Assembly: GCF_026385525.1 (NCBI RefSeq)
Contig: NZ_JANIDY010000001.1
Coordinates: 1 to 64,000 of the forward strand
DNA: 64,000 nucleotides
Direction of reading: 5' to 3'
Origin: Bombella pluederhausensis
GTDB lineage: Bacteria > Pseudomonadota > Alphaproteobacteria > Acetobacterales > Acetobacteraceae
Shown: one piece after another, positions 37,610-46,628 of the stretch
Layout of the letters: every line of letters starts with the position of its first letter
How positions within the stretch are numbered: position 1 is the stretch's first letter
The notes under the pieces: model-generated
Database searches by the model: none
What the model saw: only the letters and a program-made list of their open reading frames with translations
Told to the model about the DNA's origin: nothing
Made by a program: the position numbers and the translations under genes

Positions 37610-38401
37610 ATGAACCACGAGGGGACAGGCCCGCAGGGGGCCGTTCATGATCCAGCCTGTGAGGATGCACGGTGCGGGCAGCCTGAGCCGCAACATGGTC
37701 GGGAGCGGGGTTATGCCGCCCGGAAGAAACGTCGCCAAGCCACTCCTCTGACACCATCAGGTCGTCCTTTTCTGGAGCCACCGGGGGGAGAGAAGAAGGT
37801 GCTGCTTCATTCCTGCTGTGCCCCTTGCTCCGGTGAGGTGATGGAGGCGATGACGGAATCAGGCATCGACTACACCATCTTCTTCTACAACCCGAACATT
37901 CACCCGGAACGGGAATATCTTCTGCGTAAGGAAGAAAATGTCCGTTTTGCAGAGGCAAACAACATTCCGTTCGTGGATGCAGATTACGACAAGGATAACT
38001 GGTTCGAACGGGCCAAGGGTATGGAATGGGAGCCGGAGCGGGGCATACGGTGCACGATGTGCTTTGACATGCGTTTTGAGCGCACGGCCCTGTATGCTCA
38101 TGAACATGGCTTCCCGGTTATGACGAGTTCTCTGGGTATTTCCCGGTGGAAGAATATGGCCCAGATCAATGATTGTGGTGCCCGTGCCGTAGCCCCTTAT
38201 GAAGGGCTTGCCTATTGGGATTTCAACTGGCGCAAGGGTGGTGGCTCTGCCCGTATGATCGAGATCAGCAAGCGGGAGAGGTTCTACAAGCAGGAATATT
38301 GCGGCTGCGCTTACTCCCTGCGGGATACGAATAATTTCCGCCGCTCTAAAGGGCGTCCGGCCATTGTGCTGGGTGAGGAGTTCTACGGCGAGGAGGACTA
38401 G
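37610..38401 (+). CDS. queH: Epoxyqueuosine reductase QueH
   Basis: QueH is the cobalamin-independent enzyme for the last step of queuosine synthesis on tRNA. The 263-residue protein shows C69-C70-x2-C73 (HSCCAPCS), CTMCFDMR, and YCGCAYS, the Cys sites used for the Fe-S/metal centre and the disulfide. The N-terminal 50 residues are low-complexity and specific. ATG 37610 has GAGGAAAG 8 nt upstream; the frame extends to a TTG at 37517 without support. Confidence 0.93.
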   Translation: MNHEGTGPQGAVHDPACEDARCGQPEPQHGRERGYAARKKRRQATPLTPSGRPFLEPPGGEKKVLLHSCCAPCSGEVMEAMTESGIDYTIFFYNPNIHPEREYLLRKEENVRFAEANNIPFVDADYDKDNWFERAKGMEWEPERGIRCTMCFDMRFERTALYAHEHGFPVMTSSLGISRWKNMAQINDCGARAVAPYEGLAYWDFNWRKGGGSARMIEISKRERFYKQEYCGCAYSLRDTNNFRRSKGRPAIVLGEEFYGEED

Positions 38402-38454
38402 ACGGTTCTGTCCTCTCCGGCCCATCATGTGGTGAATAGAGGCGGGAGGGTGGC

Positions 38455-39597
38455 ATGAAAATTGCGATTGTATGTGATTCCTTCAAGGAAAGTCTGGCCC
38501 CGTTGGAGGTCGCAGCGGAAATAAAGGCGGGTTTTTCCCGTGTATTTCCTCATGCTGATTATCTCTGTCTGCCTATGGCGGATGGCGGGGAAGGCACGGT
38601 CGAGGCGCTCGTGCAGGGTACGGGCGGTGAGCTGGCGCATTGTTCTGTCACGGGGCCGCTGGGAACACCAGTTCAGGCATTTTTCGGTATTAATGGGGAT
38701 GGAAGGACGGCCATCATCGAGATGGCTGCTGCTGCGGGGCTTCCTCTCCTGAATGTGGAGGAAAGAGACCCGTTGCGGACGACAACGTACGGGGTCGGCC
38801 AGCTCGTGCTGGCGGCTCTGGAAAGAGGCTGTCGTCATGTCATTCTGGGGCTGGGAGGAAGTGCCACTAATGACGGCGGGGCCGGGTTTGCGCAGGCTCT
38901 GGGGGCTCGTTTTCTGGATAGGGCTGGGCAGGAGCTGCCTCCCGGTGGTGCGGCTCTGGCACGGCTGGAACGGATTGATCTTTCAGGCATGGATGAACGT
39001 CTTTCCAGTCTTACACTGGAAGGTGCCTGCGATGTGACCAGCCCGCTGACAGGGCCACAGGGTGCTTCCTATGTCTTTGGCCCTCAGAAGGGGGCCAGTC
39101 AGGAAGATGTGGTTCGTCTTGATGAGGCTCTGACCCATTATGCGCATATTCTGTCGGAGCAGTGTGGGAAGGATATTGCCACTGTTCCCGGCGCTGGTGC
39201 GGCCGGTGGGCTGGGGGCGGGGCTATTGGCTTTCACAGGGGCGAGACTGCGGCCGGGCGTGGAGATTGTCTCAGACCAGCTCAGGCTGGCAGAGTGTTTT
39301 GCGGATGTGGACCTTGTCATTACGGGGGAAGGTCGGATGGACGGGCAGAGTGCGCAGGGCAAGGCCCCGATGGGCGTGGCTCAGATTGCCAAGGCTCAGG
39401 GGAAACCGGTCATTGCCATAGTGGGCTCTACGGGTGACGGGGTGGACCAGATGCATCAGGTGGGTATTGATGCGTTTTTTGACACGGTCCCCCGGCCAGA
39501 GGCACTTTCAGACGTACTGGCGCAGGCACGGGAGAATGTCCGCCGGACAGCCGCCAATGTCGCCGCCACGCTGAAGATGGGCATGACCATGGTGTGA
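38455..39597 (+). CDS. Glycerate 2-kinase (GarK/GlxK family)
   Basis: This 380-residue glycerate kinase of type I phosphorylates D-glycerate. Family signatures: CDSFKESLAPLEVAAEIKAG at the N-terminus, PMADGGEGTVEAL, GLGGSATNDGGAGF, PGAGAAGGLGAGL, and ITGEGRMDGQSAQGKAP. The usual length is about 380. It follows queH by 53 nt with GGGAGGG before the ATG. The 2- versus 3-phosphoglycerate product is not decided by sequence alone, but this family makes the 2-phosphate. Confidence 0.93.
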   Translation: MKIAIVCDSFKESLAPLEVAAEIKAGFSRVFPHADYLCLPMADGGEGTVEALVQGTGGELAHCSVTGPLGTPVQAFFGINGDGRTAIIEMAAAAGLPLLNVEERDPLRTTTYGVGQLVLAALERGCRHVILGLGGSATNDGGAGFAQALGARFLDRAGQELPPGGAALARLERIDLSGMDERLSSLTLEGACDVTSPLTGPQGASYVFGPQKGASQEDVVRLDEALTHYAHILSEQCGKDIATVPGAGAAGGLGAGLLAFTGARLRPGVEIVSDQLRLAECFADVDLVITGEGRMDGQSAQGKAPMGVAQIAKAQGKPVIAIVGSTGDGVDQMHQVGIDAFFDTVPRPEALSDVLAQARENVRRTAANVAATLKMGMTMV

Positions 39598-39734
39598 GGG
39601 GCCCTCCAAAGGGCTAACCCAGCAAGCGTAGGAAAGCGGGGTGAGCAACCTTGAAAATAGGCATAAGCTTACCATATTCCTATGTCTTTATGACTCCGTA
39701 GGTAGTTCTCAGCCATCAGAATCAGGCAGGCTTT

Positions 39735-42176
39735 ATGAAGCGTTATTCCGTTCGTCAGATCATGGGTGGCATGGGGGCCGGCCTGGGGCTGGTAGCCATG
39801 CTGGCCGGTCCGGTGCAGGCAGCCACCTCTGCGTCTTCGGAGGCTAAGGCCCCGGTGGCTGCTGCCGGTAGTGGGCAGGTTACCTCGCCGTCTCTGGTGA
39901 TCGGGCAGCCAGAGGGTGATTTTGGCTGGGGTAATGTGGCCACCACGCTGAAAGCTCAGCTTGGGCAGGATCAGAATACATTACGGAGTGTCGGGGCAGC
40001 GCTGGGGAGCACCAAGGTTCTGCCTGCTGGTCGGGTTCTGGATGGGTATAACCAGCAGGTTCGCACGGTTCGTCAGCATGTGACGGATGGGCTGGCACAG
40101 ATTCAGTCTTACGAGAGCTCTATCAATTCCCTTTTGCAGGTTCTGGGCAACAAGGCTGAGGATGGAGAAGATGCCTCCATCACGCGTCAGCGTGTCATTG
40201 CCCGCAAGACCTCCCTTGGCATTGCCGCTCTGCTGGTACGGATGCGTGTCTGTGATCTTCAGACACGTCAGCTGGAGAATCAGCTGGATGATTTGCGGCG
40301 TAAGGTGCAGCAGGGGGCGCTTGTTCGGCGTGTGAAGTCCCCTCTGAGTGTTGGTTTCTGGCAGAATGCTCTGACAGACGGTTATGCGACTTTCCGGGAT
40401 ATGGGGCGTGCAGAGCTGAATGTTCTGATTGGCGTTCTGGGCGTGGGCTGTCTCGTCTTCCTGTTCAGCTATCTGATGCGGCGTCTGGCGGTTTTTGCGC
40501 TTGATTCAGTACGGGCGCAAGCGAGCTGGGGCGCGGTGATTCGGACTCAAAGGGCACTGGGTAGTGTTCTGGCGGGTGTCCTTTGTGGTCTTCTGGCTGA
40601 ACTGTTCTGGCAGGGATGGCAGATGATCGCTTTTGGTGGGGAGGGCGTCCCTGTCATGCAGGGGCTGTATCTGACGCAGGCATTGCCAGTATGCGGCTTT
40701 ATTGTCGGGGCGGGCGTTTCGCTACGGCGCTGGTTTCTTGGAACAACCTGTCTTTCATGCAGTCTGACGCTGGGTGGAGCGATCCTGTTCTATGGGGCAT
40801 TGAGGACGGCAGAGGTGAGCCGTGATATCGGCCCCGGGCTGGATGCTGTGCTGGAAGGTGTGTTCGCTCTGGCCTCGTCCATTTTCCTGTATTTGACATG
40901 CCGTGCCAATAGGCGGCATCAGGCGGCAGGCACGCCACTTCTCAGTGATATGGGGAGTGGTAGTAGTGGGCAGGATTTGGGGGCATTGCTGATCCAGCAC
41001 CTACCGCTTCATGGTGCGTCTGCCCTATTGCTGGGGGTAACGGGCGGTGCCGTGCTGAGCGGCTATATTTCCTTCGCCTTCTTGCTGAATGACTGGGTGC
41101 TGACACTTCTGTACTCATTCGGCGTGGTCATGCTGCTCATGCAGGCATGGCGGGATTTTTCTCAGTTCTTCTTTTCTGCACAGAGCCGTCTGGGGCGCCT
41201 CTGGAACGAGCTGGAGTTGAGTGCCCGCCGTCTTGCCCAGCTGGAGGTCATCAGTACGGCTCTTGTTGGTATCTGTCTGGTCATGATGTTTGTGGCTATG
41301 CTTCAGGGCAGGAACGGGGTTTCCTTCATTGGGACATGGCAGCAGTTGCAGCATATCTTCAGTGGCGGGATCTTCTTTGGCGTGACCTTCTCGCCCAGAG
41401 CGGTGCTGGATTCTGCTCTGCTTCTTGTTGGGGTCTATTACGTCATTCGGTTCCTGCAGCAGTGGTTGCAGACCCGGCTGTTCCCCGTCACATCGCTGGA
41501 TAATGGAGCGCAGACCTCCATCATCAGTATCATGACCTATACGTTGTGGATCGTTGCCGGGTTGAAGCTGCTGGCGATGATCGGCATTTCTGTCCAGAAC
41601 CTGACATGGGTTGTCAGTGCTCTGTCGGTCGGTGTTGGTTTTGGCCTGCAATCCATTGTGAAGGATTTCATTTCTGGTCTGATCCTGCTGGCGGAACGCC
41701 CTGCACAGGCAGGGGATAAGATTACCATTAGCGGCAATACGGGGGTGATCCAGCGTGTGAATGTGCGGGCAACGGATATCCGCTTGCGTGATGGTACGAT
41801 GTTGATCGTTCCCAACTCTCTGTTCATCACAGCCAATGTGCAGAATTACAGCGCCGGGCATAATCCGCTGAAGATCAATCTGGTTGTCTCTGTGCCGACA
41901 ACTGTGAATTTGGATAAGGTTCAGGCGCTTCTCATGCTGGCGGTGGCAGATCAGCCTGACGTGCTGAAAGACCCTGCTCCTCAGAGTATGCTGGGAGATA
42001 AGGCGGGTGATACTGTGGATGCCACACTGTCGCTGTATATCGCCCGTGGTACGAATAGTGATGCGGTGCGGACGGCCGTCATGGGGGCCATTCTTCAGCG
42101 CTTCAGCAATGAGGGGATCTACCTCATCGTGCCTGAAATGTCTGCTGATACAAGCAGTGATTCTGACGCATCATGA
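39735..42176 (+). CDS. MscS/MscK-type mechanosensitive channel with long N-terminal domain (DUF3772-like)
   Basis: The 813-residue inner-membrane protein has a signal peptide (1-29, PVQA), a periplasmic helical region (40-200), then about ten membrane segments. The MscS core is at about 615-790: LSVGVGFGLQSIVKDFISGLILLAERPAQAGD forms the pore helix and linker, followed by the beta domain IRLRDGTMLIVPNSLFI. It protects cells from hypo-osmotic shock by releasing solutes. The Asp/Ser tail (MSADTSSDSDAS) is specific. A bidirectional terminator follows. Confidence 0.9.
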   Translation: MKRYSVRQIMGGMGAGLGLVAMLAGPVQAATSASSEAKAPVAAAGSGQVTSPSLVIGQPEGDFGWGNVATTLKAQLGQDQNTLRSVGAALGSTKVLPAGRVLDGYNQQVRTVRQHVTDGLAQIQSYESSINSLLQVLGNKAEDGEDASITRQRVIARKTSLGIAALLVRMRVCDLQTRQLENQLDDLRRKVQQGALVRRVKSPLSVGFWQNALTDGYATFRDMGRAELNVLIGVLGVGCLVFLFSYLMRRLAVFALDSVRAQASWGAVIRTQRALGSVLAGVLCGLLAELFWQGWQMIAFGGEGVPVMQGLYLTQALPVCGFIVGAGVSLRRWFLGTTCLSCSLTLGGAILFYGALRTAEVSRDIGPGLDAVLEGVFALASSIFLYLTCRANRRHQAAGTPLLSDMGSGSSGQDLGALLIQHLPLHGASALLLGVTGGAVLSGYISFAFLLNDWVLTLLYSFGVVMLLMQAWRDFSQFFFSAQSRLGRLWNELELSARRLAQLEVISTALVGICLVMMFVAMLQGRNGVSFIGTWQQLQHIFSGGIFFGVTFSPRAVLDSALLLVGVYYVIRFLQQWLQTRLFPVTSLDNGAQTSIISIMTYTLWIVAGLKLLAMIGISVQNLTWVVSALSVGVGFGLQSIVKDFISGLILLAERPAQAGDKITISGNTGVIQRVNVRATDIRLRDGTMLIVPNSLFITANVQNYSAGHNPLKINLVVSVPTTVNLDKVQALLMLAVADQPDVLKDPAPQSMLGDKAGDTVDATLSLYIARGTNSDAVRTAVMGAILQRFSNEGIYLIVPEMSADTSSDSDAS

Positions 42177-42204
42177 AGGATGCAGTAACAGGATAAGAAT
42201 ACAG

Positions 42205-42239
42205 AAAAGGCCGGAGCAGATGATCTGCCCCGGCCTTTT
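42205..42239. terminator. Bidirectional terminator between the MscS-type gene and a short gene
   Basis: AAAAGGCCGG (42205-42214) pairs with CCGGCCTTTT (42230-42239). The loop holds a second small palindrome, GCAGA-TGA-TCTGC, which extends the stem with one mismatch. It lies 28 nt past the MscS stop and 37 nt past the end of the minus-strand short gene, so it serves both. Confidence 0.9.
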
Positions 42240-42276
42240 CTAAAAGTTCCAGTTTAAAAGAAACCGGAGCCTGCTC

Positions 42277-42441
42277 TTACTTGCCGTCTACGGAACGTGC
42301 GATTTCGGCAACGAGCTTCAGCAGGTAAGCGCGGTCGATCTTTGTGTTCGGACCTTCGATGCGGACAACATCCTGCACCAGAGCGAAGATCAGGTCTTCA
42401 CGGGACATATTGCGAGCGATAACATTTTCTTTCTGAGACAT
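42277..42441 (-). CDS. Short conserved-looking protein of 54 residues
   Basis: A 54-codon frame starts with ATG at 42441, with AAAGGA about 8 nt upstream, and ends in TAA just before a good terminator. The translated protein begins MSQKENVIARNMSREDLI and has an amphipathic helix (LIFALVQDVVRIEG), then DRAYLLKLVAEIARSVDGK. It has no signal peptide or membrane segment. The clean gene signals (Shine-Dalgarno, start, codon use, terminator) support a real small gene. I do not recognise the family. Confidence 0.7.
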   Translation of the reverse strand: MSQKENVIARNMSREDLIFALVQDVVRIEGPNTKIDRAYLLKLVAEIARSVDGK

Positions 42442-42710
42442 GAAAGCGGTCCTTTCAGAAGGGGTGATTACCTAGACATAGGCGGTAACTTATGAGCACT
42501 GCCTTGGCAAGATTCTAGCAGCTTTTTAAACGTCTGGTCACGTTTTCCTGATGAAAAAGATGCGTCTCCTGATGCGTGATGAGGGAGGCTCTTATTTTGG
42601 TTTTACTTCATAGGCTGTTTGTGGAAGGCTCCCCGTTCAGTCATCATATCTAATCAGCCTTTTCCTGTATCTTCGGACAGGCAGGGGCCAGTCTGTTTCA
42701 GGGCAGGTTT

Positions 42711-43853
42711 ATGTTAACGCATCTGAAGTCTTTCTTCACTTCGGCAGAGGCGGCAGGTCGGGCGTCTGCCAGCCCGGTCCGCCCCTTGCTGACAGCTTTT
42801 GCTGTGGCGCTGCTTCTGGCAGCAGCCATATGGATCATTCATCCTTTTCTGCCGCCTATCCTGTGGGGCGCCACCATATCCGTCACGCTCTGGCCGTTGG
42901 TGTTGAAATTGCAGGATGTGCTGTTTGGGAGCCGCTCCGCCGCCGTGTTCTTCACTGTGCTGGCAGCAGTGGTCATCTTCTTCATGCCTGCGGCGTTAAT
43001 TATCATCATCTTTGCCAGACATGTTGATGATGTCTCCCACTTCGTGACGGCCCTGCCTTCATGGCAGTTGCCTGCGGCTCCAGCATGGGTTGGGCGTCTC
43101 CCTTATGTGGGAGGGGAGGTCATACCGTTCTGGGATCATTTGCGTGAGAACAGCCTGCCTGCTCTTTTGAAGCATGTCGTCCCGTCTCCTGAGAGTCTCC
43201 TGCATGTATTTTTGTCCTCGGCGGGCAGTCTTGGGTCGCTTTTGCTGGAGTTTGCTCTAACGCTGATCGCCATGGTGCTGATTCTGACACAGGCGGAAAG
43301 CATCAGTAGCCTGTTGAAAAGAATTGCCACTATGCTGGGCGGGGAGATGGGCAGCTCCCTGTTGAAACAGGCAGAAATCACGACACGGGGTGTTGCTCTG
43401 GGTGTTACCCTGACGGCAATTCTGGAATCTCTGTTCGGCTGGGTTGGCCTGATGTTGGCAGGTATGCCAATGGGCAGCGTTGTGGCCGCCGTGATGTTCA
43501 TTTCATGCGTTCTTCAGTTTGGTGGGGCATGGGTGCTGTTGGTCAGCACGGTGTGGCTGTATTTCACCAGTTCCCTTTTTCACGCCATCATCATGCTGGT
43601 CTTTGCGCTTGTTGTAGCGGCGGGGGATAATTTCCTTCAGCCCCTCATCATCCGTCGTTATGTGCGGATTTCAGTCATTGTTATCATGGTTGGTGCGTTT
43701 GGCGGGCTGTCCACTCTTGGTTTCGCCGGTGTCTTCATCGGGCCAACCCTGCTTTACCTGACGGAAAAGATGATCCGTTGCTGGACAGGTATGCCATCAG
43801 ATGATGACAAGGAAGAACAGGACAGCACCAAGGTTGTGAAGACAGAGACATAA
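42711..43853 (+). CDS. AI-2E-family transporter (PerM/YdiK-like)
   Basis: A 380-residue membrane protein with about seven to eight hydrophobic segments. It has the AI-2E/PerM pattern: PFLPPILWGATISVTLWPL near the N-terminus, a long amphipathic periplasmic part (about 105-175), and LQFGGAWVLLVSTVWLYF plus DNFLQPLIIRRYVRISV in the C-terminal half. Family members export AI-2 or peptides or act as Na+(Li+)/H+ exchangers, so the substrate cannot be named. An Asp/Glu/Lys-rich tail ends it. A terminator follows. Confidence 0.87.
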   Translation: MLTHLKSFFTSAEAAGRASASPVRPLLTAFAVALLLAAAIWIIHPFLPPILWGATISVTLWPLVLKLQDVLFGSRSAAVFFTVLAAVVIFFMPAALIIIIFARHVDDVSHFVTALPSWQLPAAPAWVGRLPYVGGEVIPFWDHLRENSLPALLKHVVPSPESLLHVFLSSAGSLGSLLLEFALTLIAMVLILTQAESISSLLKRIATMLGGEMGSSLLKQAEITTRGVALGVTLTAILESLFGWVGLMLAGMPMGSVVAAVMFISCVLQFGGAWVLLVSTVWLYFTSSLFHAIIMLVFALVVAAGDNFLQPLIIRRYVRISVIVIMVGAFGGLSTLGFAGVFIGPTLLYLTEKMIRCWTGMPSDDDKEEQDSTKVVKTET

Positions 43854-43863
43854 GTATCCACCC

Positions 43864-43894
43864 ACCCCGCCAGTGTATCATTTTCTGGCGGGGT
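43864..43894. terminator. Terminator between convergent genes
   Basis: ACCCCGCCAG (43864-43873) pairs with CTGGCGGGGT (43885-43894) around an 11-nt loop containing TTTT. It lies 11 nt past the stop of the AI-2E gene and 8 nt past the convergent PepSY gene stop. The tail TATTAAGG is a weak U tract. Confidence 0.7.
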
Positions 43895-43902
43895 ATTAAG
43901 GT

Positions 43903-45795
43903 CTAGGCTCTGGTGCAGGCGTTGCGGAAGGCGCCTCTCCAGAGGCAGAGAGCGGCGATGCTAAAAACTGCTGTCAGTATGAGAGATGAGGTATCTTGAG
44001 TGGCGCTGTGTCGTAGCGTCACTACGATGACGGCGGTAGACAGGGCAGCCGCCGAAAGGCCCGTCATCATGCTTCGGCAGAGGCGGCGGGAGAGTAGGCA
44101 GTACGCCACCATGCTGAAGGCAAGGCAGCCATAATAGGTCAGCCTGACCTGCTGGCAGCTCTGTGTCATGGCGGGCATGGAAGATGATGGCATGCCGGTT
44201 CCGTTCATCATGTCCTTGTTGACAGAATGCAGATGGCTCATCAGGGGGCTCAGGGCGATGATGCTGCATAGGCCCAGCAGGCAGCCAAGCAGGCTTCCTT
44301 CACTCAGGCGGCCAAGCCACAGAGTAGCTGGTGTGTCGGCTGGTCTGGCCTGTCCCGTTATCTTGAGACGGTGGGTATTGAGCCAGAGTTTGTTGGCTGT
44401 ATGGAAGAAACCGACCCCACATAAACCCAATGCCGCATAGAGCCAGTGAACGAACTCTCCGCCGAAACTGCCAAAATGCAGGGCAAGGCACCATGTCAGG
44501 AAATGGCGTGCGGGACTTTGCTGGCCGGGCAGATTCTGGCTGTCCAGTATGGTTCCTGTCTGCGGGTCCATCAGGACGGAGCCTCGGTCACGGCCAATGA
44601 GTGCATTAAACGGGTCTGTCCCTACAGCCAGAAGGTAAGGTTGTTCCGACATTGGCAGGCTACACGACCCGTTTGCATTATAGAGCGGGGCCTGTAGGGA
44701 GATGCGTTCTGCCAGATTGTCTCCACCATGAGGGCCTGAAACATATTCAAGCGTAAGAGGATGAAAAGAGGGGGAGAGATTCCGCAGTTGCAACAGGGCA
44801 GCGGCTGGAGACAGAAGGGCCGTAGGGTACTGTTCCATAGCCATCATGCCAGCGGCTGGCTTCATGCTGGCCGGTGCGCCGAAAAAGACGGATAACAGCG
44901 GGAAGAAAGCGAAAAGCGCTGTTGTCAGGGCGATGACAAGCTGAAAGGGTAAGGTGCAGAGGCCCAGCAGGCTGTGTAGGTCGAGCCAGAGGCGGCGGGC
45001 ATGGCCTTGCAACCGCACGGTCATGAGGCTGCGCCATATGCCGGGGAGCAGCAGGATAACGCCCGACAGCAGGGCCAGCCCATAAAAGAGGCATAATGTA
45101 CCGACAAAGGGCATGACCCATCGTTCAGGCAGGGGAAGTCCCAGACGGCGATGTAGCCCACCAATGAAGTTGGGTACCGGTGATGGTGTCAGCCGATAGA
45201 AATGCAGTGTGTGCGGTGCAGGCTGGCTGATGATGATGGAGGGCGAGGGCACACCCAGCGGAATTTCCGGCTCAGTCGGGATGCTGATGCGTGCCGTGGA
45301 AGGGGAGGTGAGGGTCAACCTGTAATGCGTGCTGGCGGTGGCCGGCAATTGACCTATGAGAGCAGGAATCTCTGTGAGGGAAATGGCACTGAAGCGGGCA
45401 TCCTGCGGCGGCAGGGGGGGTGTACTCCATTGCTGGAGAGGGGCGGCGAACAGAGTGAAAGTACCCGCCAGAAAGCCCATGGCAAGCAGGCTACCCGTCG
45501 TGATGCCGACCCAGCCGTGAATATTGCGGTATCGGGCTGCCAGTTGATGGATTTTCTGCCAGCGCCCTAGACCAATGCAGGCTGTCAGTCCTGTCATGGC
45601 GAGCAGGCAGGCACCGAGGGTCAACAGGGATGTGCCCGTTGCGCCATAGGTGCGGGCTACGCCGAATGTTCTATCTATCAGACAAGCCCCGGCAAGGCAG
45701 AGCAGCGCCACCACGCTTCCAGCAAAGAGGCGCCCTCGGAGCCGGGGCGGTGGTGGTGGTGCGGCACGTCTGCCCCGGTCTGATGATGTATCCAT
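43903..45795 (-). CDS. PepSY-associated membrane protein (PiuB/FoxB-like)
   Basis: A 630-residue protein with PepSY-associated helices: NIHGWVGITTGSLLAMGFLAGTF early, LWLDLHSLLGLCTLPFQLVIALTTALF in the middle, and HFGSFGGEFVHWLYAALGLCGVGFF later. These His-bearing helices are typical of PiuB-type proteins linked to periplasmic iron or siderophore reduction. The Arg/Pro-rich N-terminus (RRAAPPPPPRLRGR) is cytoplasmic. The ATG (45795) shares one base with the stop of the upstream gene (TGATG), so translation is coupled. No TonB receptor is beside it, so the iron role is inferred from family. Confidence 0.8.
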   Translation of the reverse strand: MDTSSDRGRRAAPPPPPRLRGRLFAGSVVALLCLAGACLIDRTFGVARTYGATGTSLLTLGACLLAMTGLTACIGLGRWQKIHQLAARYRNIHGWVGITTGSLLAMGFLAGTFTLFAAPLQQWSTPPLPPQDARFSAISLTEIPALIGQLPATASTHYRLTLTSPSTARISIPTEPEIPLGVPSPSIIISQPAPHTLHFYRLTPSPVPNFIGGLHRRLGLPLPERWVMPFVGTLCLFYGLALLSGVILLLPGIWRSLMTVRLQGHARRLWLDLHSLLGLCTLPFQLVIALTTALFAFFPLLSVFFGAPASMKPAAGMMAMEQYPTALLSPAAALLQLRNLSPSFHPLTLEYVSGPHGGDNLAERISLQAPLYNANGSCSLPMSEQPYLLAVGTDPFNALIGRDRGSVLMDPQTGTILDSQNLPGQQSPARHFLTWCLALHFGSFGGEFVHWLYAALGLCGVGFFHTANKLWLNTHRLKITGQARPADTPATLWLGRLSEGSLLGCLLGLCSIIALSPLMSHLHSVNKDMMNGTGMPSSSMPAMTQSCQQVRLTYYGCLAFSMVAYCLLSRRLCRSMMTGLSAAALSTAVIVVTLRHSATQDTSSLILTAVFSIAALCLWRGAFRNACTRA

Positions 45796-46094
45796 CAGGA
45801 GGTGTGAGGGGTTTGGGAGGAAGACAGGACAGCCCATATGACAGGCATGAAGCACAGCAGGGCCATGCCCCAGCCTCCCAAACAGAAGAAGGCTCCAACG
45901 GGTCCGAAAACAGGGGCCCATAACATCCATGCCAGCCCACCGGACAGGAACAGGCCAGCTATCCCGACTTGACGGCTCAGCCGTTCAGGGCGTGGAGTCT
46001 GGCCGGGTAACTGGAGCCACAGCAGAACCGCCCAGATGGCGCCCATCATCAGGCCACCCCAGAAGAATACAGGTTCCGTTCCCATTCCCAGCAT
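45795..46094 (-). CDS. Small three-helix membrane protein (DUF3325-like)
   Basis: This is a 99-residue protein with three hydrophobic helices. It has the pattern RLSRQVGIAGLFLSGGLAWMLWAPVFGPVGAFFCLGGWG, given here by its ends (RLSRQ at 38 to GGWG at 76), which resembles DUF3325 proteins that accompany PepSY membrane proteins and siderophore receptors. Its ATG has GGAGAAA upstream, and its stop overlaps the start of the PepSY gene by one base. Function is unknown; likely a partner of the PepSY protein. Confidence 0.6.
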   Translation of the reverse strand: MLGMGTEPVFFWGGLMMGAIWAVLLWLQLPGQTPRPERLSRQVGIAGLFLSGGLAWMLWAPVFGPVGAFFCLGGWGMALLCFMPVIWAVLSSSQTPHTS

Positions 46095-46224
46095 GACGCT
46101 TTCTCCTGCATGTCTCCTTTTTCTGCATGGCCTGTCTCAAGAAACCGAGACAGGAATGCGGAAAAAAGACCTTTACCATGAAGGAAACTTTATGTGAGGC
46201 AGGTTGAGAGCGTCAAACATGTAT

Positions 46225-46245
46225 TATTTATACAGGATATAAATA
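46225..46245. promoter_or_regulatory. AT-rich inverted repeat upstream of the PepSY operon
   Basis: TATTTAT (46225-46231), seven bases, then ATAAATA (46239-46245) is an exact inverted repeat between the DUF3325-like start (46094) and the 39-codon gene. Size fits a dimeric regulator site. It does not match a Fur box closely. The regulator is unknown. Confidence 0.35.
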
Positions 46246-46288
46246 CCCCTGATTGTTCCGTGGGTTAGAGGCGTGGAGAAGGTGCGCC

Positions 46289-46408
46289 TCATTGCATGCG
46301 GAAAGGCCGCCGCCAGCGAATGGCGCTGAGACGCCCTGCGGTTGCAAAGCCGAGAAGCAGCGATGCCGTAACGGTTAGTTGGAAAATGAAATGATAGGAG
46401 GACGACAT
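46289..46408 (-). CDS. Possible 39-residue single-helix membrane protein
   Basis: ATG at 46408 has GGAGAA 6-7 nt upstream and gives MSSSYHFIFQ..., one hydrophobic helix (FQLTVTASLLLGFATAG) and a basic end (RRPFRMQ). It lies upstream of the DUF3325-PepSY pair on the same strand. The frame extends 5' to 46504 without a better start. Short length makes it uncertain. Confidence 0.4.
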   Translation of the reverse strand: MSSSYHFIFQLTVTASLLLGFATAGRLSAIRWRRPFRMQ

Positions 46409-46628
46409 GATTCTGTTCTCCATGGCGGATGGTGGGGGAAGCAGTCTGTGATACAGATAATTAATTTTCCGTAATAGAGGAACAACTTTTTCAGCGGAAA
46501 TCAAAAATTTCCCGCTGAAATAGGATCACCTTAGTGGTGATGTGGTGTTTCTGGTGGGGAGTGTATGGGGCTGGTCTGGCAGGATGAAGTCTGGCAGGTC
46601 AGTTATGTCATATAAGGAAGGATTGGTT

